From: Microvirga lenta
Lineage (GTDB): Bacteria > Pseudomonadota > Alphaproteobacteria > Rhizobiales > Beijerinckiaceae
Length of the DNA stretch: 64,000 nt
Assembly: GCF_020532555.1 (NCBI RefSeq)
Contig: NZ_JAJBBR010000002.1
Location: 1-64,000, forward strand
Direction: 5' to 3'
Shown here: positions 28,562 through 37,613 of the stretch, piece by piece
Numbering within the stretch: the first letter of the stretch is position 1
How the letters are laid out: every line of letters starts with the position of its first letter
Notes under the pieces: generated by a model
The model's input: only the letters and a program-made list of their open reading frames with translations
The model's database searches: none
Told to the model about the DNA's origin: nothing
Program-made: the position numbers and the translations under genes

Positions 28562-29380
28562 ATGCCCGTGTCATCGACTGCTCCAGCCGTATCGCTCCGC
28601 GACGTCGCCATCACCTTTGGCGCGAAGGGAGCCGGCTACACGGCTGTAAGATCAATAGACCTTTCCGTGAAACCCGGAGAATTCGTCGCCATCGTTGGAC
28701 CGACAGGTTGCGGGAAGTCCACCTTGCTCAACGCTTCGGCGGGACTCCTCAAGCCGTCAGATGGAGAGGTCGAGATTTTCGGATCGCCACTAGCCGGCCT
28801 CAACGCGCGTGCGGGCTATCTTTTCCAGCAGGACGCGCTGATGCCTTGGAAAACAGCGCTGCAGAACGTCGCCGTGGCACTGGAACCCAAGGGGGTGTCC
28901 CGCGCCGAAGCCGAACTGAAAGCGCGCGAGTGGCTGCGTCGAGTCGGCCTCGCGGCCTTCGTGGATCGCTATCCGCATATGCTCTCGGGCGGGCAAAGGA
29001 AGCGGGTCGCCCTGGCGCAGATGCTGATCCGCGATCCTGAAATTCTTCTGATGGACGAGCCCTTTGGGCCTTTGGACGCGCAGACCCGGCAGATCATGGG
29101 CAACCTGCTTCTGGATCTGTGGGCCGCCAATCGCAAGGCGGTTCTCTTCGTGACCCACGACCTGGAAGAGGCGATAGCACTCGCCGACCGGGTGGTTGTC
29201 ATGTCGGCCGGTCCGGCAGCGCGCATCATCGGAGAATTTCCCGTGATGCTGCCGCGCCCGCGCGACATTGCCGAGGTGCGGCTCGAACCATCCTTCCATC
29301 ACATCCACAAGGAGATCTGGGCAAGCCTGCGCACCGAAGTGCAAAAGGCCTACGCGCAGGGAGAGGGAGCCTCCGCATGA
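28562..29380 (+). CDS. ABC transporter ATP-binding protein, SsuB/TauB type
   Basis: A 272-residue ATPase of the nitrate/sulfonate/taurine importer family. Walker A is GPTGCGKST, the Q-loop is YLFQQDALMPWKTA, the signature is LSGGQRKRVALAQML and Walker B is ILLMDEPFGPLDAQ. It is the first gene of a three-gene operon (ATPase, permease, binding protein) and overlaps the permease by 4 bases. Relatives also import pyrimidine or thiamine precursors, so the substrate is open. Confidence 0.93.
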   Translation: MPVSSTAPAVSLRDVAITFGAKGAGYTAVRSIDLSVKPGEFVAIVGPTGCGKSTLLNASAGLLKPSDGEVEIFGSPLAGLNARAGYLFQQDALMPWKTALQNVAVALEPKGVSRAEAELKAREWLRRVGLAAFVDRYPHMLSGGQRKRVALAQMLIRDPEILLMDEPFGPLDAQTRQIMGNLLLDLWAANRKAVLFVTHDLEEAIALADRVVVMSAGPAARIIGEFPVMLPRPRDIAEVRLEPSFHHIHKEIWASLRTEVQKAYAQGEGASA

Positions 29381-30168
29381 ACCGGGCGAAGTTGATTCTC
29401 CTCCAGTTTGCAGTGGGTCTCGGCTTTCTGCTGATCTGGCACATTCTCACGGCCTACCCCATCTTCGCGCCGACCAGGCAAACGCAATTCTTCTTCTCGA
29501 CCCCTACCGACGTGCTGGCTCGGGTCTGGAAGGAATTCTCGTCCGGCGAAATCTGGGGGCATCTCTGGATTACGCTCGTGGAGACCGTTCTGGCTTTCGT
29601 TTTCGGAGCCTGCGGTGGAATCCTTTTCGGATTTCTGTTCGCCCGACGCGAATTGCTGGCCGCCGTGTTCGATCCTTATATCAAGGCCGCGAATGCTCTA
29701 CCGCGAGTGGTGCTTGCACCTATTTTTGCCCTGTGGTTCGGCCTGGGAATCTGGTCGAAAGTGGCACTCGGCTTCACCCTGGTCTTCTTCATCGTGTTCT
29801 TCAATGTGTACCAGGGCGTGCGCGAGGTGAGCCCGGTCGTTCTGGCCAATGCGCGCATGCTGGGCATGAATGAACGTCAACTGCTACGGCATGTCTATTG
29901 GCCGGCAGCCCTGACGTGGATGTTCTCGTCCCTGCACACCTCCGTAGGCTTTGCTCTCGTGGGGGCGGTGGTAGGCGAGTATCTCGGCTCGTCGGCAGGG
30001 CTCGGCTACAAGATCCACGAGGCGGAGAGCGTGTTCGACGTCACCGGCGTCTTCGCGGGCATGGTCATCCTTTCGATCTTCGTGATCCTCATCGACGCGC
30101 TGGTCACCCTCGTCGAAAGGCGGCTGCTCGTTTGGCGCCCTGCCCCATCGACAAACGGGCAAGGATAA
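29377..30168 (+). CDS. ABC transporter permease, SsuC/TauC type
   Basis: A 263-residue permease with about six membrane segments. The EAA-like loop is VVLANARMLGMNERQLLRHVYWPAALTW (key residues A-x-x-LG and WPAAL). The start is the ATG at 29377, whose ATGA overlaps the stop of the ATPase gene; the longer frame to 29119 lies within that gene. It is part of an importer together with the flanking ATPase and binding protein. Confidence 0.92.
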   Translation: MNRAKLILLQFAVGLGFLLIWHILTAYPIFAPTRQTQFFFSTPTDVLARVWKEFSSGEIWGHLWITLVETVLAFVFGACGGILFGFLFARRELLAAVFDPYIKAANALPRVVLAPIFALWFGLGIWSKVALGFTLVFFIVFFNVYQGVREVSPVVLANARMLGMNERQLLRHVYWPAALTWMFSSLHTSVGFALVGAVVGEYLGSSAGLGYKIHEAESVFDVTGVFAGMVILSIFVILIDALVTLVERRLLVWRPAPSTNGQG

Positions 30169-30213
30169 GGAATCCTTCTCGTCCTCAAAACTGCAGACAA
30201 GCAGGAGATCGGG

Positions 30214-31236
30214 ATGGAACGCCGTACATTTCTCATCGGAACCGGCGCAGCCGCCTTGGCTGCGGGACTAGCCCCAAATGCGTTTGCGCAGACAAAGCCT
30301 GAGAAAAGCAAAGTCACCTTGGGCGTCGGCGGCAAGCCGCTACTTTATTACCTCCCGCTAACCATCGCGGAGCGGAAGGGCTTCTTCAAGGAAGAGGGCC
30401 TCGACGTCGAGATCAACGATTTCGGGGGTGGTGCCAAGTCGCTCCAAGCGCTGATCGGCGGATCCGTCGACGTCGTGACGGGTGCCTATGAGCACACCAT
30501 CCGCATGCAGGCCAAGGGCCAGGATGTGGTCGCAATCACCGAACTCGGCCGTTTCCCAGCCATCGTGATCGCCGTCAAGAAGGACAAGGCGGGGCAGGTG
30601 AAGTCCGCCGCCGACTTCAAGGGGCTCAAGATCGGCGTTACGGCTCCCGGCTCTTCCACTGCACTGACGACTCAGTACGCCATGGTGAAGGCGGGTCTGA
30701 AGCCGACTGACGCAGCCTTCATCGGCATCGGATCGGGTGCAAGCGCCGTAGCGGCCATGCAGAAGGGTGAGATCGACGTGATCTCCCACCTTGACCCTGT
30801 AATCTCCAAGCTGGAATCGGAAGGCGATATTACCATCCTCATCGATACACGCACCGAGGCAGGCACACGAGCCCTCTTCGGAGGATCGAACCCGGCAGCA
30901 ACCCTCTATACCAAGAAGGAGTTCATAGACGCCAACCCGGTGACGGCACAGCGGCTCGTCAATGCCTTCATAAAGTCGCTCAAATGGCTCCAAACGGCAA
31001 AGCCGGAGGATGTCGCAGAGACAGTGCCACCCGAATATCACCTTGGAGACAAGCCGCTGTATCTGAAGGCGGTGCAGAACTCCCTGGAGAGTTACTCTCG
31101 CGACGGGATCGTGCCGGCGAGCGGCATGGAAAGCGTCATGGACATGCTCAAGCAGCTCGATCCGGAGCTACGTGACGCCAAGATTGACCTCGCAGCCACA
31201 TTCGACGGCCGGTTCGTCAAAAAGGCATCGAGCTAG
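30214..31236 (+). CDS. ABC transporter substrate-binding protein, NMT1/SsuA type
   Basis: A 340-residue binding protein of the NMT1/THI5-like / SsuA superfamily. The N-terminus carries a Tat-like signal (MERRTFLIGTGAAALAAG, cleavage near AFAQ). Conserved elements are LTIAERKGFFKEEGLDVE, GGAKSLQALIGGSVDVVTGAYEH and GLKIGVTAPGSSTAL (key part GVTAPGSST). It follows the permease by 45 bases. The ligand may be an aromatic, sulfonate or pyrimidine-like compound; nothing in the sequence decides it. Confidence 0.9.
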   Translation: MERRTFLIGTGAAALAAGLAPNAFAQTKPEKSKVTLGVGGKPLLYYLPLTIAERKGFFKEEGLDVEINDFGGGAKSLQALIGGSVDVVTGAYEHTIRMQAKGQDVVAITELGRFPAIVIAVKKDKAGQVKSAADFKGLKIGVTAPGSSTALTTQYAMVKAGLKPTDAAFIGIGSGASAVAAMQKGEIDVISHLDPVISKLESEGDITILIDTRTEAGTRALFGGSNPAATLYTKKEFIDANPVTAQRLVNAFIKSLKWLQTAKPEDVAETVPPEYHLGDKPLYLKAVQNSLESYSRDGIVPASGMESVMDMLKQLDPELRDAKIDLAATFDGRFVKKASS

Positions 31237-31292
31237 CACAGCAAGGCGACGGTGTTACGGAAGACAGACGCCGCCCACTGACTGGACCGAAG

Positions 31293-31318
31293 TTGCCGGC
31301 ATCGCACGATGCCGGCAA
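31293..31318. terminator. Bidirectional hairpin between convergent operons
   Basis: TTGCCGGCATC (31293-31303) and GATGCCGGCAA (31308-31318) form a perfect 11-bp stem with a GCAC loop. It sits midway between the binding-protein gene and the convergent tctA gene, so it can serve both, although no long T-tract follows on either strand. Confidence 0.6.
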
Positions 31319-31338
31319 TTGCAGTGAGGCCGCATGCC

Positions 31339-32874
31339 TTAGAGCGACGGCAACCCGCCACCTCGCCGCCACATCACGCGCAGCAAGCCGGTTCTCGCAG
31401 GCCTCCAGAACGGCGTCTGGCTCAGAAGCAGGAGGACGACCGAAGCGGCCAGCACGAAGGTGATCGGGTTTGAGACAAGGTCCCATAGAAACAGGGAAAA
31501 GCTGTCCTGCGTAGATAAGACGGCCCTGCGATAGGAAGCGTCCATGAGCGGGCCGAGGATCATTCCCAAGATGATGGGGCCGACCTCGAACCCGTAGGTC
31601 TTGAGGAAATAGCCAGCGATTCCGAACCCAAGCATCCAATAGACGTGCACCACGCTGTTCTGAATCGAGTAGGTTCCGACCACAGAGAGAATGACGATCA
31701 GTGGGATCAGTACACCTTTTGGGCATTCGACCATCTTGACGAACAAGCGGATGCCCATGAGACCAAAGATCAAAAGGAAAATCGTTGCAAGCGTCAGATT
31801 GCCGACGGTAAACCAGAAGAGGTGTGGCGTCTCGATCATCATCATGGGACCGGGCTTCAGGCCATGGATATACAGAGCCCCGATGATCACTGCGGTGACG
31901 GCATCGCCAGGAATGCCAAGTGTCAGCATCGGGATGAATGCACCGCCTACTGCAGCATTGTTGGCCGCCTCTGGTGCAACGAGCCCCTCATAAGCTCCAT
32001 GGCCGAACGGATGGGATGGATTCTTCACGGACCGTTTGGCCTGATCATAGGCCATGAGAGCCGCGATATCCCCTCCGGTTCCGGGTAGCGCTCCAATAAC
32101 AATGCCTGTTGCTGAACTGCGAAACGCGAGCGGCAGGTATTTCCGGACGAGAGACCACGGCGGAACGATCCGCGAAACATCCTGCTTCACCAGCGGAGTC
32201 TCGAGATGATGCAATTGAACGAGCGCTTCGGAAATACCGAAAAGACCGATCATTGCGACCACATACGGAATGCCGTTCATCAGCTCGATAGTGTCGAAGG
32301 TAAAGCGGCTCTCAGCAGTCATCGGGTCGAGCCCGACCATGCCGATTGCAACTCCTAGCGCACCTGCGAACAAGCCTTTGGCAACCGACTCTCCGGAGAG
32401 GCTGCCGACCAACAGCAGCCCCATGATGGCGAGCAAAAAATAGTCTCGAGGCGCGAAGAGAAGCGCAAACTCCGAGATGGCCGGCGCACCGACCGCCAGC
32501 GCTACGATGCCGAGGAAGCCCCCCACAACAGACATGACCGTGCTGATGCCGATCGCGATTCCGGCCTCGCCGCGCTTCGCGAGCGGGTAGCCGTCGAATG
32601 CTGTTGCAATCGCACTCGGAGCCCCAGGAATGTTGAGGAGGATCGCGCTCCGAGATCCACCATAGACACCGCCCATGAAGATCCCCCCGATCAGGGCAAG
32701 GGCTGGGTTCACGTCCCAGGAGAATGTGAAGGAGATCAGAATGGAGACCGCCATCGTGACCGACAGACCTGGAATGGCGCCGATATAGATACCCGCGAAT
32801 ACGCCGATGGCTGTGAGAGCGAAGAAGTCCGGCTGGGTCCAGACCATCAGGAAGTTGGAGAGGTCTGCACTCAT
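31339..32874 (-). CDS. tctA: Tripartite tricarboxylate transporter, large permease TctA
   Basis: A 511-residue integral membrane protein with about 11-12 hydrophobic segments. TctA signatures are IGAIPGLSVTMAVSIL, GGVYGGSRSAILLNIPGAP and the second repeat IGALPGTGGDIAALMAYDQ (key G-x-L-P-G-x-G). The ATG at 32874 overlaps the tctB stop (ATGA); a GTG at 32886 would add four residues. It couples uptake of a carboxylate to an ion gradient, with TctB and the periplasmic TctC. Confidence 0.93.
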   Translation of the reverse strand: MSADLSNFLMVWTQPDFFALTAIGVFAGIYIGAIPGLSVTMAVSILISFTFSWDVNPALALIGGIFMGGVYGGSRSAILLNIPGAPSAIATAFDGYPLAKRGEAGIAIGISTVMSVVGGFLGIVALAVGAPAISEFALLFAPRDYFLLAIMGLLLVGSLSGESVAKGLFAGALGVAIGMVGLDPMTAESRFTFDTIELMNGIPYVVAMIGLFGISEALVQLHHLETPLVKQDVSRIVPPWSLVRKYLPLAFRSSATGIVIGALPGTGGDIAALMAYDQAKRSVKNPSHPFGHGAYEGLVAPEAANNAAVGGAFIPMLTLGIPGDAVTAVIIGALYIHGLKPGPMMMIETPHLFWFTVGNLTLATIFLLIFGLMGIRLFVKMVECPKGVLIPLIVILSVVGTYSIQNSVVHVYWMLGFGIAGYFLKTYGFEVGPIILGMILGPLMDASYRRAVLSTQDSFSLFLWDLVSNPITFVLAASVVLLLLSQTPFWRPARTGLLRVMWRRGGGLPSL

Positions 32875-33362
32875 TGGAAGAGCCACCCTTTCGGCAGCAC
32901 TACGGTAAAGATCATGCGGAACACAACGTAAATGACGACCAGACCACCTGCTGCAATGAGGAGGGCAACAAGAGGACCACGCCTGTATAGGTATGCGATG
33001 GAAAGAAACAAAAAGAGGAACGACGAGAGGAGAAAACCAGCCGCATCGAGGGCTATGGTATAGGCGACTAGAAGCGCAACAAAAACTATGATGTTTGCCG
33101 GAACAATCTTATTTCTGAAATCTCGGACCTTCGACAATCCAGGCTCGCGCTGGTATGCGGTCGCTCTTTGCGTCCTGACAATCGTGAGTACCGATGCGAA
33201 GAGCATAACCGCGGCCGCGCACATCGGGAACACACCGGCTGAGCTGGCGGAAGAGAAGCCGGAGATCTTGTAGGCCTCCCAGAAAACGAACAGGCTGAAC
33301 AGGAGCAGCAGGTAAGCGAAAATCGTTTCGCCTGGCTGTCGTGGGCGGGGCAGGATGTTCAT
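32871..33362 (-). CDS. tctB: Tripartite tricarboxylate transporter, small membrane subunit TctB
   Basis: A 163-residue protein with four hydrophobic segments, the usual TctB topology (FAYLLLLFSLFVFWEAY; the C-terminal pair FLLSSFLFLFLSIAYLY and VALLIAAGGLVVIYVVF). The ATG at 33362 has AAGGAG 8-9 bases upstream, so the upstream part of the open frame (to 33551) is discarded. The stop overlaps the tctA start. It lies 88 bases after the binding-protein gene. Confidence 0.88.
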   Translation of the reverse strand: MNILPRPRQPGETIFAYLLLLFSLFVFWEAYKISGFSSASSAGVFPMCAAAVMLFASVLTIVRTQRATAYQREPGLSKVRDFRNKIVPANIIVFVALLVAYTIALDAAGFLLSSFLFLFLSIAYLYRRGPLVALLIAAGGLVVIYVVFRMIFTVVLPKGWLFQ

Positions 33363-33450
33363 GGCCACGCTCCTTAGTAGAGCACACGAGCGACGGAACT
33401 GGGGAATGGGCCCTATGGGATGTGCATAGAGCCCATTCTTACGCCTACCT

Positions 33451-34449
33451 CTATGGACGAGGAATTTGGAACTCCTCCGGCGACTTCTTTGCCGCCCCTG
33501 CCTCATGGAGCGTCCATGATGTGACCGCCTGGTACTTCGCCAGAAAGTCATCCGCCTCCTCTCCGGAGATGTTCATCATGACATTGCCGCGATCGACCAT
33601 CATTTTTGTGAATTGCTCGTTGCCCGCGGCCTGCTTGAAGGCCTCGACCAGTTTGGCCTTTGCTGCTTCCGGCGCTCCCTTCTTGACGAACACGCCATAA
33701 AAGGGTCCCCAGGGCAGGAACTTCGCGAACTGCGGAAAGTCGCGGGTGATCGGCGGAACGTTGGGCAAGGTTTCAAGCGACTCCGCATTTACCACTGCGA
33801 GCACTTTCACACGCCCTGCCTTGATGTGTTCGGCGGCCGCGCTGAGCCCGACCGGCATGTAATCGACATGCCCTCCTTGCAGAGCCGTGATGCCAGGCCC
33901 CTCTCCGTCGAACGGGATTGAGGCAACGCGAAAGGGAGTCACATTGCTCAACATGGTGTTGACGACATGGGCGACGCCGCCAGGACCCGTCGACCCCATC
34001 TTGATGGCTCCCGGACGCTTTTGCGCATCTTCGACAAGCTCCTTCAACGAGCTCCACGGCGTATTGTTATTGGCCACCACGACAGCGATACCGCGGGCGA
34101 TCACATTGACGGGGAAGAAGTCCTTGTAGTCGATTTGTGAGAGACCCATGACCTTGTGGATCTGCGGGTTTTCCGCTCCATAGAGGAGCGTATAGCCATC
34201 TGCAGGCTGCGAGTTCACATAGGCCGTCGAGATGGCTCCTACGCCACCGGGCCTGTTCTGCAGGACGATTGGCTGTCCGAGTGCCTTCTCGGCACTAGGA
34301 GTGATCGCACGCGCGACCACGTCTGTTGCGCCACCTGCACCCCACATGATGATCCCTGTGAGTTCCCGTTCTGGATAGTTCTGCGCCAAGGCAGGGCCGC
34401 TAGCGATGGCGGCCGCAAAGAAGGCTCCGAGCAGCCTACGCGTAATCAT
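33451..34449 (-). CDS. tctC: Tripartite tricarboxylate transporter binding protein TctC (Bug family)
   Basis: A 332-residue periplasmic Bug-type receptor. The signal peptide is residues 1-22 (cleavage at ALAQ). Family marks are IIMWGAGGATDVVARAI (phosphate/carboxylate loop), NRPGGVGAISTAYV and GSTGPGGVAHVV. The ATG at 34449 follows AAGGGGAGTGG. Bug proteins bind diverse carboxylates or amides, so the ligand is not clear. It is the first gene of the operon tctC-tctB-tctA. Confidence 0.92.
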   Translation of the reverse strand: MITRRLLGAFFAAAIASGPALAQNYPERELTGIIMWGAGGATDVVARAITPSAEKALGQPIVLQNRPGGVGAISTAYVNSQPADGYTLLYGAENPQIHKVMGLSQIDYKDFFPVNVIARGIAVVVANNNTPWSSLKELVEDAQKRPGAIKMGSTGPGGVAHVVNTMLSNVTPFRVASIPFDGEGPGITALQGGHVDYMPVGLSAAAEHIKAGRVKVLAVVNAESLETLPNVPPITRDFPQFAKFLPWGPFYGVFVKKGAPEAAKAKLVEAFKQAAGNEQFTKMMVDRGNVMMNISGEEADDFLAKYQAVTSWTLHEAGAAKKSPEEFQIPRP

Positions 34450-34784
34450 GTTCCACTCCCCTTGTTCGTTTCCATTCCCGTCTCTAGACCATGCGAGCAT
34501 AGGGCTGATACCTCTCTTGCTGTGCTCGTCGATCCTCTTCCATGGTTGAAGTGCGGCACGCACCACAACGAGACCAATAATCTGCCTCCGATGGCTAACG
34601 TCAATTATAAAGACTGCGGAGTTTTGGATTGCGGCCAGCGCTCGTGAAGATGTTAGGTGCGTCTCTTGCGCATATGGCTGCCGATCGTCTTTGGGTCCTT
34701 CTGTGACGCATTGAGCAGAGTTGGAGCGTTTTTCCGCTCCGCTACGGCCCTATATCTGGCCTCTCGGCATCATGGCATTGCATC
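34450..34784. other. Intergenic region upstream of tctC, no gene seen
   Basis: These 335 bases lie between the tctC start and the end of the AGE-family gene, both on the minus strand. Short open frames here have no protein character. The region must hold the tctCBA promoter and the end of the AGE operon transcript. I see no strong terminator hairpin. Confidence 0.45.
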
Positions 34785-35915
34785 CTATGCCTTACTTACC
34801 GGCTGCTTGCGCACCCGTTCATATTCGGCGATGCAGAGTGTCAGATGATACAGGAGCCTTGTAGGCACACCTTCCGAGAGGGGCTCACCTCCGCTGGAGA
34901 TGTGATTGATCCAAAGTGGCCCAGCCCCTGGAAAGTGGGTAGCCATCATCGTGGCGAGAAAGTAATCCGCTTCGGATGGATCGGCATCGAGGAACTCAGT
35001 CCGAGCCAGAGCAGCCTTCACAGCTTCGGTCTGCGGCCACAGCAGGCGTCCTGACCTGAGCACCTCCCCCTGGGGATCCATTGCTTCGACAACCGATCCT
35101 TCATGATCAACTCCGCATCTGCGCGCCGTCTTGTAGAGGCGCTCGGCCGCATCGATAAGACCGTCGCAGACGGTCAGTCGGTCATAGTGATGCAGGAGCC
35201 AAACCCATTCGAAATGATGCCCTGGCTCGCGTATCTGGCCTGCCAAGCCCGGAGCAGGGGAAAAATCGTCGTTGAAGAACTCCCGCAGTGTCCCGGTTGA
35301 GGCGTCGAAGAAGCGGTCTTCGAACAATCGTATGATTTCCCGCGCCGGCACGAGCCATACCTCGTCACCGCTTGTCTCGAACCAAGCGATCATTGCTTCG
35401 AGAAGGTGCATGTGAGGGTTCTGCCGACGCGGGCCATTCTGCTTGGTAGCCTCCTTCCATCCACCGTGAGCCGCATCCTTCAAGCTGCGGTCCAGAGCGG
35501 AAAGTGCCGCTCGCGCCAAGGGGAGCGCATCGGCATCGCCGCTCGCTCGGTGCCACCAAGCGAGGCCGAAAAGCACGAAGGCTTGGTCATAAAAGTCGAC
35601 GAGATCAAACTTCTCCTCATTACCGCGAAGGTAGGCCGCAGTCGCGAATGCTCCGTCCGGTTGTTTGAGACGTCTCAACATGAAATCGAGCGCTCGCTCG
35701 GCAGCGGCGAGAGCCCAGTCCTCGCGCGAGAGCCAATAGGCATGGCTGAAAGTATATAGCATCCGCGCTTGAACAAGGCAGAAACGCCTATCCTCCGAAA
35801 CAGGATGGCCTTCATGAGTAAGCTCGGTGAAATATCCCCCATGCTTTGGATCATAGGCCCGCTCGGCCCAAAAGGGCAGGACCCGGTCAAGAAGGAAGGT
35901 ACGGGGATCCATCAC
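34785..35915 (-). CDS. AGE-family (N-acylglucosamine 2-epimerase-like) sugar epimerase/isomerase
   Basis: A 376-residue (alpha/alpha)6-barrel enzyme of the AGE family, which includes N-acylglucosamine 2-epimerase, mannose isomerase and the sulfoquinovose isomerase YihS. Typical segments are DPKHGGYFTELTHEG, RRFCLVQARMLYTFSHAYWL, NPHMHLLEAMIAW, and the C-terminal pair GHHFEWVWLLHHYD and LLWPQTEAVKAAL with the active-site histidines. It is complete in length. It ends the minus-strand operon GntR-SDR-AGE, so it probably acts on a sugar or sugar acid handled with the SDR. Confidence 0.88.
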   Translation of the reverse strand: MMDPRTFLLDRVLPFWAERAYDPKHGGYFTELTHEGHPVSEDRRFCLVQARMLYTFSHAYWLSREDWALAAAERALDFMLRRLKQPDGAFATAAYLRGNEEKFDLVDFYDQAFVLFGLAWWHRASGDADALPLARAALSALDRSLKDAAHGGWKEATKQNGPRRQNPHMHLLEAMIAWFETSGDEVWLVPAREIIRLFEDRFFDASTGTLREFFNDDFSPAPGLAGQIREPGHHFEWVWLLHHYDRLTVCDGLIDAAERLYKTARRCGVDHEGSVVEAMDPQGEVLRSGRLLWPQTEAVKAALARTEFLDADPSEADYFLATMMATHFPGAGPLWINHISSGGEPLSEGVPTRLLYHLTLCIAEYERVRKQPVSKA

Positions 35916-35943
35916 GGCCTCAAGAACAATTGAGAAGACTCAT

Positions 35944-36720
35944 TCAGAAGAGCGCCTGGAGATCGCCATCGATGGAGATGGCTTGACCGGAAATCGTCCG
36001 TCCACGTGGAGAGCAAAGGAAGACAATCTGATCGGCAAGTTGCTGTGCCGTCACGTACTCTTTCAAAGAGGCGTTCGCGAGAGCCCTACGCTCCATCTCA
36101 GCGTATGGAACCCCGATTTGCTGAGCTTTCGCCTCCAATACTCTACGCTGCCGGTCACCCGCGACAATTCCCGGCAGTACTGCGTTCACGCGGATACCGT
36201 CCTCGCCCAGTTCCCGAGAAAGCGACTTCGTAAACCCGATAACCGCCCACTTCGCTGCGGCATACGGGGAGCGCAGGGGAAAACCGAACCGGCCCGCCGC
36301 GGACGAGATGTTCACGATCGACGCATTCTGGCTCTTTCTGAGGTGAGGCACAGCCAAGCGAGTGCAGTTGAACTGTCCGGTGATGCATACATCGAGGCAG
36401 CGATCCCAATCGTCAGGATTGATCTCTTCTACCCGGCCCGTAGGCCCCGCTATGCCAGCGTTATTGATGAGGATATCCAACCCGCCGAGGGCTCCCAGTG
36501 CATCCTCGAATACTTTCGCGATCCCTGTCCTGTCGGTGACGTCCCCATAGGAGGAGGTCAGATCGGGGTCGCTCGAGGTGATCCCATCGAGAGCGGCACG
36601 GTCAACGTCGCAGACGTGTACGCGAGCCCCTTCGCGCAAGAAGGCCCGAGCGATTTCAAGTCCGATTCCTGCCGCCCCGGCCGTCACCAGCACCCGCGAT
36701 CCGGCGATCCCAAGGTCCAT
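35944..36720 (-). CDS. Short-chain dehydrogenase/reductase
   Basis: A 258-residue classical SDR. The cofactor loop is TAGAAGIGLEIA, with Asp in VCDVDRAAL suggesting NAD preference. NNAGIAGP and the active-site Ser (NISSAAG) plus YxxxK (YAAAKWAVIG) are intact. The C-terminus FLCSPRGRTISGQAISIDGD is typical. The ATG at 36720 gives the canonical N-terminus; the frame to 36771 adds non-conserved residues. It lies 28 bases before the AGE gene and 95 bases after the GntR regulator, in one transcription unit. Confidence 0.92.
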   Translation of the reverse strand: MDLGIAGSRVLVTAGAAGIGLEIARAFLREGARVHVCDVDRAALDGITSSDPDLTSSYGDVTDRTGIAKVFEDALGALGGLDILINNAGIAGPTGRVEEINPDDWDRCLDVCITGQFNCTRLAVPHLRKSQNASIVNISSAAGRFGFPLRSPYAAAKWAVIGFTKSLSRELGEDGIRVNAVLPGIVAGDRQRRVLEAKAQQIGVPYAEMERRALANASLKEYVTAQQLADQIVFLCSPRGRTISGQAISIDGDLQALF

Positions 36721-36815
36721 TGTCTTCTCCCTTTCCAGGACGGTCCCGGCCAAGTCGAGAGGCCGTCGCATTGATGTACCAATGAAGGAAAGCGTGTCGA
36801 ACGATCGGCATCACT

Positions 36816-37541
36816 CTAATCCAGCAGACGTCCGGTGCTTTCGATGAAAGAGGCGGCACCCGTAATATCGTTGACGAGCGCATTGCGTGCGGCCGCCTCA
36901 TTGCCGGCTTCGACGGCCGCCACGAGCTTACGGTGGTGTTCAGGCGCACCTCCGGTTCGGAGCCGCTCGGGGGAGATCTTGAGATCGAAGTTGAGCACCG
37001 GCCCAATCTTCAACCAGAGACCTTCTATGATTCCAACCAATGTCGACAGGCTCGTTGCCCGATAGACCGCGAAATGAAGCTCCTTGTTTGCTCGAACCGC
37101 TTGGTCCGCTTGAGGGTTTGGACTGCGCGCCTCCGATAGAAAAGCCTCTTCGAAGCGCTTGATCTCGGCCATATCCTGGCTCGTGCGACGGCGCGCGGCT
37201 TCCTCGGCGGCGAAGCCCTCGACTGCGAGCCTCACGGCCGTCAGTTCGCGGAAGCGCGAAAGGGTCATCAGCGGCACGCGCACGGCGCGGTTGGGCAGCA
37301 CCTCCAAAGATTGGTCGGCGACAAGCCGTGCAACGGCCTCCCGCACCGGCATCATCGAAACGCCAAGCGTTTCGGCAACGCTACGGAGGGACATCTTCTG
37401 ACCGGGAGCAAGCTCGCCGCTCATGAGGAGTTCTCGCAGTTCGGCGTGAACACGCTCACCCAGAGTAATGCGCTCCAACCGGCCGATCTGAGCGATAGCC
37501 AGGGGAGTTTCGGAAGTTCGGGGGCTCGACAAGTTACTCAT
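36816..37541 (-). CDS. GntR-family regulator with FCD effector domain
   Basis: A 241-residue FadR-subfamily regulator. The winged HTH spans about residues 25-92 (LRSVAETLGVSMMPVREAVARL). The FCD domain follows, with metal/ligand residues in RANKELHFAVYRATS (Asn, His) and APEHHRKLVAAVEAGN (His). It is divergent from the branched-chain-type importer operon and heads the SDR-AGE operon. A perfect 12-bp palindrome lies 16 bases upstream of its start. It probably represses both units until a carboxylate-like inducer is bound. Confidence 0.92.
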   Translation of the reverse strand: MSNLSSPRTSETPLAIAQIGRLERITLGERVHAELRELLMSGELAPGQKMSLRSVAETLGVSMMPVREAVARLVADQSLEVLPNRAVRVPLMTLSRFRELTAVRLAVEGFAAEEAARRRTSQDMAEIKRFEEAFLSEARSPNPQADQAVRANKELHFAVYRATSLSTLVGIIEGLWLKIGPVLNFDLKISPERLRTGGAPEHHRKLVAAVEAGNEAAARNALVNDITGAASFIESTGRLLD

Positions 37542-37556
37542 TTTAAGACACCCTAA

Positions 37557-37568
37557 CTGTGATCACAG
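37557..37568. promoter_or_regulatory. Palindromic operator candidate for the GntR/FCD regulator
   Basis: CTGTGATCACAG is a perfect 12-bp palindrome in the 72-base divergent region between the GntR gene (start 37541) and the binding-protein gene (start 37614). Short dyads of this kind are usual FadR-type operators. From this place it could control both directions. Confidence 0.65.
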
Positions 37569-37613
37569 ATCGCGGCAAGAACCGCGACACGAAATAGGAG
37601 GAAGGAAACGGCC

